DNA from: Amborella trichopoda
Lineage: Eukaryota > Streptophyta > Magnoliopsida > Amborellales > Amborellaceae
NCBI RefSeq assembly: GCF_000471905.2
Contig: NW_006500065.1
Coordinates: 3,607,265 to 3,671,264, forward strand
Direction of reading: 5' to 3'
Length of the DNA stretch: 64,000 nucleotides
Shown: positions 34,161 to 47,660 of the stretch, in pieces
Position numbering within the stretch: position 1 is the stretch's first letter
How the letters are laid out: each line of letters starts with the position of its first letter
Program-made: the position numbers and the translations under genes
The notes under the pieces: model-generated
The model's database searches: none
What the model was told of the DNA's origin: nothing
Seen by the model: the letters and a program-made list of their open reading frames with translations, nothing else

Positions 34161-36350
34161 TGGCTTCCAACAGGTACAACAAGCCTCGCCCCATCCTTCG
34201 CCACTTTTTGCCGGCCCATGAACATCGTCGTACGTAGCTCATCACCGAGTGCCGCGAACCCCGTACATGATTTACCGACACATGCGAGTGTCATTCTTTG
34301 CATCATGATAAGAAACACATATTAATCAGTGTCTATTGAAGCCAACGCCGGCTAGGTCCTCCAGAGGTCAGTGTTGGTTGCGTGCCCAACCCTTAATGTC
34401 GGCTGATTTGCTTGAGGGTCGGTGCCGGTTGTATCGTCACACCAAATCATTAGCGCCGGTTGGCTCAGCGCCAATTGCATTTTTGTTAACGCCGGCTCTG
34501 TCGTGACTGTTCGCCTCTCGAGACTCCTCAATTCTCGAAACTTAAGTTTTCGCACCTCCTTAATGGTCACACAATTCATAGGGCGAAGACCAACTGTCAC
34601 CACGTCTTCAGCAACCGTACGCCTTCCGTGAGATGGTTCACCTCCAACAACCGTACGGCCCACCTCCTACTACCATTAGTATTCCACTAGAATTTCACCC
34701 AAACGATCGAAAACTCACAGGAAAACTTTTTCGCCTATGTCTTTTGACCTGGACTTCACCAAAACCTCGTCGAGAAACCTCTGCAACACACTAACCGTAC
34801 CAAAAAATGGAGATAACCCCAGTAAACCTCTTGAAAGTGCTCGAAAACCTATGCGACACCACTAAACAGTGTCGAAAAGCTACGACAACCGCTGGGAAAC
34901 CCCTTAAAAATCCCTGAAGAGTTCTTAACATGCTCGAAAATACTCACTGTTGTGTTTCCCGCCTTTTCTACCAGAAACAAAAATGACAGTCAAAATTCTT
35001 GCCCTTTCACGGAAAGCTTCCCAGAGGACTCTCCTTTCCCTGCTACTCTCTCTGCACCTTCGCCAAATTCTAGGCAAAGTTTGCATGTCAAAGATCTTCA
35101 CTACAAAACCCTTGTCAGAATTCTGCTGCCTGCCGAAGAACCTTCCCGGTAGATACTGTTGCTGAAATCCCACTGCTCACTGGAAACTTCAACGGAGCAC
35201 TCTCTCCTCACGGTTAAAGAAAACTTGCTTAAGATTTTACCCTTGGTGGAAAATAAGGGAAAACCGGGTTTTACCCCCTTATATAGACTACACTACCCTC
35301 AAAAGCCTTTCACAAACTCGAAATTCTAATTGCATCTAAGGAAAGCCTAGCGATAATGAGTCGGGTCAGGCATCGACACAAGGCGCGAGGTAACTCTCAT
35401 CGATCCAACCCCAGCGTCGATTAATGCAGCGCTGAGTAAATTTCCAAGCAACCCCAGCACCGGTTGACTTAGCGTCGGGTGTGTTTCCAAATACAACGTT
35501 AGGGTCAGTTGACTTAGCACCGGGTGTATCTCCAAACAACCTTAGCGTCGGTTGACTTAACACCAGGTGTGTCCCAAATAATACCCTAGCACCGGTTGAC
35601 TTAGTGTCGGGTGTGTTTCCAAATACAATTTTAGCGTCGGTTGATATAGCGCAGGGTGTGTTTCCAAATACAACCATTGTGCAGGTTGACTAAGTACCGG
35701 GTGTGTCTGCAAAATGATCATAGCGAAGGTTAATTCAGAGCCGGTTGTCTTCAGATAATACCACGGGTCATTTACGACACTAACTAAACAGAGCCAGTTG
35801 TGTTGTGAGAAGTCAGTGCCGATTGAATAGTCGCAATAAACCATCAGCGCAACACATGGCGCCGGCCGTATTTCAAGCAGTGTATGCCCTACCACTATCC
35901 CTAGTGGAGTTGCACCCAAGCCAGGATGTGTCATCCCTAGTGGATTTGCACCGAGGCTGTTGCACCTAAACTGTGACTTCCCCAATGGAGTCAGGAGTTG
36001 TCCCTCATCCCCCACTAGGAGTCACACCCCTACTGCGACCCATCATCCTCAGTGAAGTTAAGGTCATTCGTACTTCCCCAATCCCTAGTGGGTCGGCTTC
36101 ACATTAAACTACCTTACCCCCAGGGTATCGGGTTACCTGTTCTAGAGACTCATCTTTCACGTAGAAAGTACGCTTACCCCCTTTAAAACCACTGTGAGGT
36201 CCACTTCTACTGGTCATCCTACATCAGACAACCATTTCCATCTAAGCTCTCAGTTTGTGAATAACCTTCGCCATTTCATCCCTAGGGAGTCGGATTACCA
36301 TCCATAGACCTATTCCCTATGAAGCTTCACCAACATGGTGACCTACATGA

Positions 36351-37620
36351 TGGTCTAGATGCATGACCCTAAATTTTGTAGCTCAAACTATACGACCTTA
36401 AACTGTAGAGATGGTCTAGAAGCACGAACCTAAACTCCATGGTCCAAACTATAATGCCTTAAGCTGTAGCGATGGTCTAGATGCATGCCCCTAAACTCCA
36501 TGGTCCAAACTATATGACCTTAAACTGTAGAGATGGTCTAGATGCATGACCCTAAATTCCATGGTCCAAAATATACGACCTTAAACTATAGCGATGGTCT
36601 AGATGCAAGACCCTAAACTGCATGGTCCAAACTATACGACCTTAAATTGTAGCGATGGTCTAGATGCACCGCCCTAAACTCCATGGTCCAAACTATACGA
36701 CCTTAAACTGTAGCGATGGTCTAGATGCATGACCCTAAACTCTATGGTCCAAACTATGCGACCTTAAACTGTAGCGATGGTCAAGATGCATGACCCTAAA
36801 CTGCATGGTCCAAAGTATACGACCTTAAACAGTAGCAGAGGTCTAGATGCATGACCCTAAACTCCATGATCCAAACTACATAACCTTAAATTGTAGCTGT
36901 GGTCCATATTGTATGACCCTAAACTGCTCAGCCATGATCCATACTGCATGACCCTAAACTGCTTAGCCTCGGTCCATATTGCATGACCTAGACTTCTTAG
37001 CCTTGGTCCAAAGTATACGACCTTAAACGGTAGCGATGGTTTAGATGCACGACACTAAATTGCATGGTCCAAACTATACGATTTTAAAATGTAGTGGAAG
37101 TCAAGTTACACGACCTTAAACTGCATGGTCCATACTTCATGACCCTAAACTGCTCAGTCTCGATCCATACTGCATGACCCTAAGACTGCTCAACCTCGAC
37201 CCATACTGCATGACCTATCCATACTACATGACCCTAAACTGCTCAGCCCTGTCCATACTACCTGACCTTAAACTGCGCAGCACTATGGTCCAAACTATAT
37301 GACTTTAAATTGTAGTTGTGGCCCATATTGCATGACCCTAAATTGCTCAGCCTTGGCGCATACTGCATGACCCTAAACTCCTCAGCCTCGGTCCATACTA
37401 TATGACCCTAAATTGCTCAGCCTTGGTCCATACTGCATGACCCTAAACTACTCAGTCTCGGTCCTTACTGCATGACCCTAAAACTGCTCAACCTCGATCC
37501 ATACTGCATGACCCAAAACTACTCAGCCTCGATCCATACTGCATGACACTAAACTGCTCAGCCTCGGTCTGTACTGCATGACCCTAAACTGCTCAGCATC
37601 ATGTTCCAAACTATATGATT
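36351..37620 (+). repeat. 61-bp and about 36-bp tandem arrays (3' LTR)
   Basis: About nine 61-bp units (GATGGTCTAGATGCATGACC and variants) run from 36351 to about 36890. About twenty units of GGTCCATACTGCATGACC plus CTAAACTGCTCAGCCTC follow to 37620. Unit count and order are close to the 5' LTR arrays, so the array was present when the element inserted. Confidence 0.9.
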
Positions 37621-40600
37621 TTAAACTGTAGCGGAGGTCTAGTTGCACTAACTTAAACTGCATGTCCTAGTTGTATGACTTTAAACTGCATAACCATGGT
37701 CCCGCTATATGACCTTAAACCATAATGCACATCTTAGCCACATGACAATAAAAGGCTCAACACCACGATCCGAACTATATGACCTTAAACTGTAGCGGAG
37801 GTCTAGTTGCACAACCTTAAACTGCATGGTCCTAGTTGCATGAATTTAAACTGCATAACAACGGTCCAACTGTATGACCTTAAACCATAGTGCATGCCCT
37901 AATCGCATGATGATAAACTGCTTCGCACATGTCCCAGAGGCATGACCATAAACTCACCACCACATACGCGAACACGCCTTTTCATGCATTTTCACGCACG
38001 CCTTCTCCAAACTACTTGTTAGTGTGTGCGTACCACCTTCATTAACTCCCCAGTGAGTTCATTCCTTTCATCATCCTACATCATTCCCCAGTGAGTCTTA
38101 CCCATGCTCCTAAAATAGTGAACCATCTCGCCATTCGTACTTGTTGTAAGTTAGTGGGTCATCATCATCCACTCAGATTTCATACATCGTCCATCTCTCA
38201 TAGGTAGCCTCGAGCCATCTCTCCAAATGAGCCAAACCACCACCATGCTCACTCCGTGGCCTTCATAGATTGCCATCCATCACCATTATGGTGCAACTGT
38301 ATGACCTTAAACCATAGTGCATGTCCAGGCCGCATGACGTTAAATTGTTTCGCACAGGTCTCAGAGGCATGACCTTAAACACACCCTCAAAAAAAAATAA
38401 AAATAAAAATAAAAAATGGAATAACGGGCATGGTGTATACCTGAGCAAGGGAAAGCTATGAGTAAAAATGATGGATGGGCATGGTCACGAAACCATGAGT
38501 AAAAGAGTTCTGTGAATAAAACAAAACTGAGGGCGGTGAAAACCTTAAAGGGCATCGTGAGTAAAAATGGACGAAAAAGGTGGACATGGTTGAAAGGTCA
38601 TGGGTAAAAGAGCTCCAAATAAAAATAAGTCTATGAAAACCATCTCTATGGCACCGCTTCCCAAGTTCAAGCGAAAATCCGCAAAGGACACTTGAACCAA
38701 TAAATAGGTTGATGCATCACTCATCTCAACAGGAGGCTTCAACCCTCACTCAAAAGAACAAAATCCCTGGTGGCATAAACCAGGGATCCAAAAATACGAG
38801 CTTCAAGGAAAATATTTTGACATCCTAAGTTCATTTACCAAGAAGGACTCGAAAGACAGAAGACTCGCCAAGACAGCAAGACAAGTCTCATGACAATGAG
38901 CATCATTCTCCCAAGGTCATTAGCATACTTTCAAAAATGTTGAAGATGCCCTAAGGAAGTTACGTTAGCTATGACCTTGGACTGATAATCGAGGTGATTG
39001 TTCTAACTGCACAGTAGTGGGTAGGGGTTGTTGCACTTAAAGCTGATCACCTCGACAAACTGAGGTACTCTACTCTCCAAGGAATAACAAATCAGTCAGA
39101 CATTGTATCCTCAATCGGGGTGATTGTCCTAGCTGCACAGCAGTGGGTAGGGGTAGTTGTACTCAATGCTAGTCACCTCGGCCAACTGAGGTACCCTACC
39201 CGCCAAAGAACGACTCATTCGTAAGCAAACGGCACCGACGCAAGGCCCTTCAACGCACCATTCATCCTCGAAACGTGGCTCAACACCAGAGGATGCAAAC
39301 AAACCCATACCAAATGGGAACAATGCCCTTCGACATGGCACTCAATTGCCAGATGGGCCTGATTCTGACTGACGAGGTACGTACAAAATCCTCAGATTCA
39401 GAATCACAAACAGTCCGCTAGAGGGTGAAGACTTCGACAAGATCCCTCAAAAAATTCTCTTCTCCCCCTAAAGTCTCCATGGATGGACCCACGAATAATG
39501 CATCCCTATGTTGAGCAGCCTAGTTACACCATTACATGAATCTCCTCGACGTTCGCATAGTCTTGTGGCTAGGAAGGAAAAAAAGTAAAAGCTGAAGGAA
39601 ACTTTCTGATTGATTGCCCTTCTCTCTTCTCTTAAAGCACAACAATCAGTGGGGTAAGCTGTTTGAACATATTTTTCATCACCAATAGGAAGCAGGTCAA
39701 TAAAGCCTACAAAATAGCGGAAATTCCTGACAGTCTTAGGATAGCAAAAATTGGTCGAGATCTTCATGATCAGTTCAAAAGACCACCTGCCAAGTTTCGT
39801 CGCATTCCGATATGTCTAAAGCAGTGAACATAATGGAATAGTTTTTGGAAAAATGCCCTCTAGCACCTTGATCTACATTTTTGGTGTCTCAAATCACTGT
39901 GGGACCACCGCCATTTGATCCAGCACGGTTGAAAACCCCTATGAGTCAATTTTTGGCTTAATCGGGTACTCCAAAACAAAGATACGATCCAAACATTGAA
40001 CCAAGAGAGGTCACACACTATTCTCGTGTGGCCTCACTGCAACAAAACACCATTAAATGTAAATGTTTTACAAACACAGGTAGTCACTTTCAGGGCCCGT
40101 AACTCAAATTTGGAGAGCGTATTCATCTCATTAAGATAAACTATTCGATATGTAGCACACCCCGAGACGATATCCGAGCAGGGAGAAAAACTAGAGAGAA
40201 GTTGCCGATCAGTGAAGAAGTTCCATAAAATTCAGCAGCGACATGCCTCACTCGATGGACCAAATCACAACGCTCGTGCAACAAATCAATGAGAAACCAA
40301 TTCCATTGTCTGCGTAATGTCTAGGGCTACCATTGATCCAAACCTCGTATATGATGGACGGTCAAATTTCATGCACGAAGCTGATGAAGTAACTGAAATT
40401 TCGGCCTTCGGATTCTAGATTCCGTCCAAAACTCAAAAGTTGCGAAATTTTTGTTCAGGCTACAAGTCGCGTTACGTTCGTTGCCACCCGATCGTGACGG
40501 CATGCTCAGTATACTACGACGAAGAAATCACAGAAAACATTAAGGAATGAGTGCATCATTGATCCAAAGTTTTCAAGATTCAAGTAAATTTCAAGTCTCA

Positions 40601-40904
40601 TGATCAAGGCTCCAAAACATGATTCATGACTCAAAGTTAGTATCAAAACGATGCCATGCCGAGCCCTACAAGAAAAAAATAATTTTTTGATTAAACAAGC
40701 GTCAGAACACCTTCGAGTCAATCATGGAAGCTCACGCAATATCTCAGGCAGCAGCAGGGACTATTCAAGAATTCCACTTATTGTTAGGAAGGGGCAAAAT
40801 AGTCTTTTTGTGCTTATTTTTAGAATTTCTTTTAATGTAATTAAATCTTAATTTTCAGCAATTAGGTCTAATTTTGATCAATCCACCTATGTTTGGGCAC
40901 AATT

Positions 40905-40977
40905 CTATATAAACAAGCACTGCCTCAATGTAAATAGACCCCTCGGCCTTTAGTAGATTCTTTGAAGATTCAATAAA
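40905..40977 (+). promoter_or_regulatory. Second LTR promoter (3' LTR copy)
   Basis: CTATATAAAC at 40905-40914 and AATAAA at 40972-40977 have the same spacing as in the 5' LTR. In a 3' LTR this block would set polyadenylation of the genomic RNA and could start read-out into the flank. Confidence 0.7.
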
Positions 40978-41109
40978 AATTTCGATTCATTGCTTAAGCA
41001 TGTGAGTACGTCTTGAAGAGAGAGAGAGAGGAGAGAGAAGGAAAGGGCTAATACCCTTCGAGCAGGTAACTTTCTCTCTCATCTCCTCTCTCTACTCTCT
41101 CTTTCTCTC

Positions 41110-41193
<84 letters not shown>

Positions 41194-41196
41194 TCT

Positions 41197-41236
<40 letters not shown>

Positions 41237-42815
41237 TTATATCTTCTCTCTCTCTTCTCTCTCTTTATCTCTCTTTCTCTCTTTTCTCTCTCTTCTCTCT
41301 CTTTCTCTCTCTTCTCTCTCTTTCTCTCTCTATCTACTCTCTCTCTATCTTCTTCTATCAACTGGCGAGACCTAACGCTTGTCGATATTCTCCCTCTTCT
41401 TCTATCAACTGGCAAGACCTAGTGTCAATTGGTCTTCTCCCTTTTCTTTTGTCAACTGGCGAGACCTAATGCCGGTTGGTCTTGTCTATCTACTTCTATC
41501 AGTCGGCGAGACCTCGCGCTGGTTGGTCTTGTCTCTTTACTTCTATCAGTCGACGAGACCTAACGCCGGTTGGTCTTATCTCTTTGCTTCTATCAGCCGG
41601 CAAGACCTAGTGCCTGTTGTTATTCTCTCTCTTCTTCTACCAATCAATGAGAACTAGCACCGGTTGGTCTTCTCTCTCTTCTTTTATCAGTCGGCATAAC
41701 CTAGCGTCGGTTGGTCTTCTATCTCTCCTTCTACCAATTGGAGAAACCTAACGTCGTTTTGTCTTCTCTCTCTTCTTCTACTAGTCGATGAGATCTAACA
41801 CCGATTGGTCTTCTCTCTCTTCTTCTGTCAGTCGACGAGACCTACCATAGATTGATCTTCTCTTTCTTCTGCTATCAGTCAGAGAGACTCAACACCAGTT
41901 GGTCTTCTCTCTCCTCTTTTGTCAGTTGACGAGACCTAGCGCCAGCTGGTTTTTCCTCTCTTATTCTATCAGCCGGCAAAGCTTAGTGCCGACTACTTCC
42001 TCTCTCTCCCATCTCTTAGAACAGTCGGCAATGTCTAGCGCCAGCTGCATCCGCTCTTCCTTCTTCTCCCTCCTCTCTTTCTGCTTCTCTCTCCTTCCAT
42101 CTATTCCCTTCTTCTTTTTAACCATTCCTCGGTTACTCTTTCGTTCGACCAAGAGGGATTAAGTTAGCATCTCATGGTGATCCTGTTGTCTAGCCGTAAT
42201 GTTGTTGCGTCAGGTTCACTTGGCCCGCTTTACTGCCACGACAGACCGACCATCATGCTTAGCTAGTAGATATTGGCAATAACGTTTAGTAATGATCTGT
42301 GAGCCAGTCTCAGTTGCCGAACGCGTTTCACCACCACATTACGCCAACATCCACCAGCCTAGTCACTGCTCTGATCTTCTCGCTTAGTCGAGTTCTTCTC
42401 CCCCCCCCTCCCCATCTTTCTATCTTCTTTTTTAATACGCATGCTTACATATGTTCATCAAAGAGGAAAAGGGTGAGGCCTGACCCACCTATCTCATAAC
42501 CTTTGCGATATATGTGTGTGATTGCAGGAAAGAAGAAAATAAGAAGAAAACGAGCTAAGGGAGGCGATTCCGAACTAGTTTCATCACTGGGGAGCTTTCT
42601 TCGTGATCTAAGAGGGCGCCCACATGAGTCAACCTGAGTAAGTCTCGAACCCACCTTTAAATTCTTCTCTCACCGATTGGTAACACCTGCCCCCAATTTC
42701 GAACAACATTCTCAAAAGAGCAATCTCATAAATGTCCCTGATCTCTCCCAAAACCCGAGACGTGTGCCCCCCGCTCTTCCAGGGATCCGAAGGGCGAGAT
42801 CGAGGCACCTAACCA

Positions 42816-43310
42816 CCGCGATGAGCTTCCGCCATCCATGACAAGAGAGAGAGAAGAGAGTGGAAAGTGCATGGATAGAGATGGGCTTCCGCCGTCCTTG
42901 ACAAGAGAGAAAAAAGAGGAAGAAACATGGACAGCGATGAACTTTTTCCATCCACGATGAAGGAGAGAGGAGAGAGAAGATGCATGGACGGTGATGGGCT
43001 TCTATCATCCATGACAGAGGAGAGAGGAGAGAGAAGATGCATGGATGGCGATGGGCTTCCGTCGCTCATGATAAAGGAGGGGATAAGAGAGAAAACATGG
43101 ACGGTGATGGGCTTCCGCTGTACATGACATGAAGTTGAGAAAAGAGAAGACATCGACTGCGATGGGCTTCCGTCATCCATGCTAAAGAGAAGAGGGAAGA
43201 GAAAGAGAAACATGGGCGGCGATGGCTTTTACCGTCCGTGACAAAGGGGAAAGAAGAAAGAAGAAAGAGGAACATGGGCAACGATGGCTTTCACCGTCCA
43301 TGACAAGAAA
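42816..43310 (-). repeat. Minisatellite GATGGGCTTCCGTCATCCATG, about nine units
   Basis: Units start near 42822, 42880, 42935, 42983, 43038, 43097, 43158, 43219 and 43281, with GAGAGAAGAG filler of variable length. The core holds a weak dyad (CATGGACGG/CCGTCCATG). It takes the same cassette position as the arrays at 6940 and 26425 but is a different sequence. Confidence 0.85.
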
Positions 43311-43429
43311 GGGAGGATTCTAAACAAAGACCCGGCCCGCCACTCGGATTAAGGCTCAAGTCACTATGCATGCTCCAAGAGAAAGAGAATATCATACCCG
43401 GTAATAGGTTCTACCGTGCATGAGTGAAA

Positions 43430-44395
43430 AAGAGAGAGAAAGGAGGGAACATGAAGAAAGAAAGAAGAAAAAGATTAGAAAAGAGTGAGGATGAGTATGG
43501 AAAGAGAATAGAGGGAAAGAAAGAAGAAGGAGGTGAAAGAAACGCATGGTGATGACTCATTGCCATGCATGTTGAGAGAAGAGAGAGAAAGAAAGAGGAT
43601 GAGAGAGAAAAAAATAGAGAGAAGAGAGGAGGAGAGAGGAAAGAAAAGAGAAGAGGAGAAAAAAGAGAAAAGAGAAGAGGAGAGAGAAAGAGAGAGAAGA
43701 GAGGAGAGAGAGGAGAGAGGAGGAGAGAGAAAGAGAGAGTAGAGAGGAGAGAGAGAGAGAAGAGAGAAGAGAGGAGGAGAGAGAGAGAAGAGAGGAGGAG
43801 AGAGAAGAGAGAAGAAGAGAGAGAGAAGAGAGAGAGAGGAGAAGANNNNNNNNNNNNNNNNNNNNNNNNNNNNNNNNNNNNNNNNNNNNNNNNNNNNNNN
43901 NNNNNNNNNNNNNNNNNNNNNNNNNNNNNNNNNNNNNNNNNNNNNNNNNNNNNNNNNNNNNNNNNNNNNNNNNNNNNNNNNNNNNNNNNNNNNNNNNNNN
44001 NNNNNNNNNNNNNNNNNNNNNNNNNNNNNNNNNNNNNNNNNNNNNNNNNNNNNNNNNNNNNNNNNNNNNNNNNNNNNNNNNNNNNNNNNNNNNNNNNNNN
44101 NNNNNNNNNNNNNNNNNNNNNNNNNNNNNNNNNNNNNNNNNNNNNNNNNNNNNNNNNNNNNNNNNNNNNNNNNNNNNNNNNNNNNNNNNNNNNNNNNNNN
44201 NNNNNNNNNNNNNNNNNNNNNNNNNNNNNNNNNNNNNNNNNNNNNNNNNNNNNNNNNNNNNNNNNNNNNNNNNNNNNNNNNNNNNNNNNNNNNNNNNNNN
44301 NNNNNNNNNNNNNNNNNNNNNNAAGAAGAGGAGAGAGAAGAGAAGAGAGAGGAGGTAAGAGAAAGGAACCTTATCGAAGGGTACCAGCCTCTTTC
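43430..44395. repeat. GA-rich tract containing an assembly gap
   Basis: Purine-only sequence (GAGAGAAGAGAGGAG words) flanks a run of 477 N at 43846-44322. Long apparent frames on both strands run through the Ns and are artefacts. The true length of the tract is unknown. Confidence 0.95.
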
Positions 44396-44507
44396 TTCTC
44401 TCTGCTCTCTCTCTCCAAGACGCACCCACAATCTCAAAGAAAAATCTCCAATTTTATTGATCAACGTGGACCATTGAGTAAAAGCCCTTCACAATTAGGT
44501 TCAGCAT

Positions 44508-44520
44508 GTATTTATAAAAT
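44508..44520 (-). promoter_or_regulatory. Second LTR TATA box (minus-strand relative)
   Basis: The minus strand reads ATTTTATAAATAC here, at the place corresponding to CTATATAAAC of the other copies, with CAATAAAATTGG about 60 bases downstream on the minus strand (near 44450). This copy has the weakest match to the family promoter. Confidence 0.5.
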
Positions 44521-47399
44521 TGGGCTCAAACATGGGTGGATGCCAAAAATCTAGCCTAATTGATGATAATTACAATTATTTTGAATTAAAGAAAAATATG
44601 AAAATAGGGTGCAAAATGATGGTTTTGCCCCTACCCAACAATTTATGAAATTCCATAACAGTCCCTACTGCTGTCTTAGAACGTGCGTGATCTTTCATGG
44701 ATGACTCGAGGTTGCTCCGACACCCGTTTTGTCGAAAGACGATTGCCTTCTCCTAGGGCTCAACATGACAATCTATTTGATACTAACTTCGAACCACGGA
44801 TCGTGTTTTTAAACTACGATCACGCGACTCGAAATTTGCATGGATCTTGAATACTTTGGATCGATAGTGTGCTCATTCCTTGATAGCTTTCTTTGATTTC
44901 TGCGTTGAATCGTATCGAGCATGCTATCATGATTGCATTGTAACAAACGCAGCTCAATTTCGTGCCCGAACGAAGATTTAACAACTTTTGAGTTTTGGCC
45001 GGAATCAGGAATTTCGGCGGTCGAAATTTACAGCAACTTCGATGCTTTCGTGTGCCAAGTTCGACCGTTCATTGTGTGCGAGGTTCGGACCAGAGCTATC
45101 CCTAGATCTTACACACAAGATGGAACTAGTCTCGCGTCGATCCGATGTGTGAACGTCGTGATGTGGCCACTCAAGTGGGTCGTGGTGCTGCTGAATTTTT
45201 TGCAACTTTCACCGCGAATCACCAACTTATCTCTAGTTTTTCTCCCTACTCGGGTATCGTCACAGGGCATACCACATATTGAAACGCTCATCTTGATGAG
45301 ACGAACACGCTCCAAAAGGTTTGAGCGCGATCCAACTCAACAATAGTAAGATACAAGTCTTCAACGTTATTGCTCGTGACTGTGAAAACAGTCACAATTA
45401 ATGGTGACTTGGTGCAGGAAGGCCACACGGGAATAGTTTACGGCCCACCCCTTTTTAATGTTTCACTCATAACTTTGTCTTGGAGTGTCTGTTTGAGCTA
45501 AAACTTGACCCATAAGGGTTTTCGACCATGCCAGATCCAATGGCAGTGGTCCTACAGCTATTTGGTGCATCGAAAATAGATTTTTAGTTACGGGGTCCAT
45601 TACGGGGTGCTAAAGGCCGTTTTTTCTGAAATTTTTTCTTAATTTACACTGCTTTAGGACCATGTGAACGCCTTGGACCATGTGAACGCCTAGGAGATAT
45701 CCACACAATACTGTAACTAAGATGCTTAGACATTTGGATGCAATGTGCAGGTCCATCCGTGGAGACTTCGGGGGAGAAGAGACTTTTTTGAGGGATCCTG
45801 TCGACGAAGTCCTCACCCTCAAGGGACTGTTTATGATTCTGACAGCTAAGGATTTTGTGCATACCTTGTTGGTCAAAATCAGGCCTGTCTCGGTCAAGTG
45901 CCATGCTTTGGGGCACTTCTTGCCATTTGGTCTAGGTTATTTTAGCCTCTAGTGGTGGTCCATGTTTCAAGGCTTTTGTTTTGGATAGACAGCCAAAGAA
46001 CCCTTGGTGGGCGTGTGCTGTTACACTCAAGTTTGCTTTGACAAGCAGGGTACCTCTATGATCCCCTGACTGGACTGCACTCAAGTTTTCTTTGACAACC
46101 AGGGTACCTCTATGATCCCTGTCCCTCTAGGTCCAATAGGGGCCTTTTTGTTGGCCTGTTTCGAAGGTCTGGGCTTGTTAACTAGGAGGGGTTTGACGAG
46201 GCAACCTCATGGCGAGATATCACCCTGAAGTCTTTTCTTGGCTTTACTGCTAACCTTTGGGGGCATCTTTGGTTTGCCATTGCGATTTCCTTGTTTTGAT
46301 GTTTATTCTGGATGGTCTGCTGAAGGGCCTTCTGTTGGCGGTCGTCTGCTTTGTGCACCAGAATGTCCTTAGAGGGCAGGGTATCTCATTTTCGAGGTGG
46401 CCACCTTTGGGCTCAACCCCACTTTCTTCAGAGCAGTTTCGACAAGCAGGATACCTCTCTTCTTCGTCCGGGGCATCCCTTGAGGGCTCAATCCTATTGT
46501 CGCATAGCAGATCCAAGGACTGGCTGACTTAGCCTTCTTGGGGCGTCTTTAACATCTTGGAGCGCGTTAGTGACCTCTTGAGAATGGTGCTCTTCTTCAT
46601 AAGACTTGTCCTGCCTTCTTGGCGAATCTTCTATCCTTCGAGTCCTTATGCAAATGGACTCAGGCTGTCGAAATCTTTTCTTGATGCTCGTCTTTTTGGG
46701 TCTTGGTATTGAGGCACCAAGGATTTTTCTTTTGAATGAGGGCTGAAACCACCTATAGGGGTGAACGCTGCATCAACCTGCTTATTGGTCTAAGCGCCCT
46801 TTGCGAGTTTTCACTTGGACTTGGGAAGTGGTGATGTAGAAATAGTTTTCACCAAAATTCTTTTATTTGGGGCTCTTTTACCCATGACCTTTTGCCATGT
46901 CTACCCTTATCTTCCATTTTTACTCATGATGCCCTTTCGTGTTTTCACCGTGCCCAAGTTTTTATTTTCATGAAACTCTCTTACTCATGGTTTCGTGACG
47001 ATGCCCGTCTGTCATTTTTAGTACAATGGTTTGGTGTGAAATAGACCCATTGAGGATTAAAGAGGTAGGAACGACACAAACTTCACTGGGGATGATGGGC
47101 TACAGTATAGATGTGACTCCTACTGGGGATGAGGGGCAATGGTCTGCTCTTGACTCCATTGGAGATGGAAGGTCACGGCCTAAGTGCAACTCCACCGGGG
47201 ATGACAAATCATGGCCTAGGTTCAACTTCACTAGGGATAATGGTAGGATACACACAGCGGCAACCAGATGTTAACACCTATGCGGCGTTAGCATGGGGAA
47301 CGTAACACACACGGCGTGGTCATGAGCAGTAGTAGGCATTGACATGTATGGTGCCAACACATGCGGTTGTAACACACACGGTGCTAGCATGCCCAGTGG

Positions 47400-47660
47400 C
47401 AACACTTGTGGTGGTGACTTTAGAACACAGCGGCACTGGGCACAGCCGGCACTAACTTTTGAGAATGCAACCGGCGTTAGCCCTTGAGAACATAGTCGGC
47501 GCTGACCGTTTGAGAACACAACCAGCACTGGCCCTTGGAGAACACAACCAGTGCTGGGCAATTGAGAACACAGCCAGCGTTCGGCCATTGAGAACACAGT
47601 CGACGTTGTTTCATTGGGAACACAGACGGCGCTGGGCACAGGTTACACAGACGACGACGA
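47400..47660 (-). repeat. GCCGGCGC minisatellite, second block
   Basis: About eight units of 29-31 bp read, on the plus strand, GAGAACACAGCCGGCGCTRG followed by GCCCTT or similar. In element sense the core is CTAGCGCCGGCTGTGTTCTC. It corresponds in position to the block after the first TATA box in the plus-strand LTR. Confidence 0.8.

Larger units (their letters stand above)
19131..42815 (+). mobile_element. Giant-LTR Tat-type Ty3/gypsy element, about 23.7 kb
   Basis: Two direct repeats (19131-27928 and 34161-42815, about 8.8 and 8.7 kb) flank a 6.2-kb interior with a Tat-type primer site at 27932, gag remnants, a reverse transcriptase and an integrase C-terminal segment in the same orientation. 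The repeats match block for block from GGCTTCCAA at the start to GGCACYTAACCA at the end. The coding parts are broken, by my rough estimate about ten or more times. By eye the LTRs differ by about 7% in the promoter block and about 23% in the first 230 bases, so the insertion is several to tens of millions of years old. No target-site duplication is evident (AGTTC before, CCGCG after). Confidence 0.85.
34161..42815 (+). repeat. 3' LTR of the giant element (8655 bp)
   Basis: It repeats the 5' LTR in the same block order: TATA at 35279; GCGCCGG minisatellite (35400-35860); 61-bp array from 36351; about 36-bp array to about 37620; hairpin block (38430-38640); 124-bp duplication (38980-39200); second TATA at 40905 and AATAAA at 40972; CT-rich tract; U5 minisatellite (41360-42040); and terminal GGCACCTAACCA at 42815. 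It passes straight into the minus-strand relative's minisatellite. Confidence 0.85.

Noticed and set aside
43475-44554. Frames of about 290-330 residues on both strands
   Set aside because: More than half of each runs through Ns, and the rest is GA/CT simple sequence.
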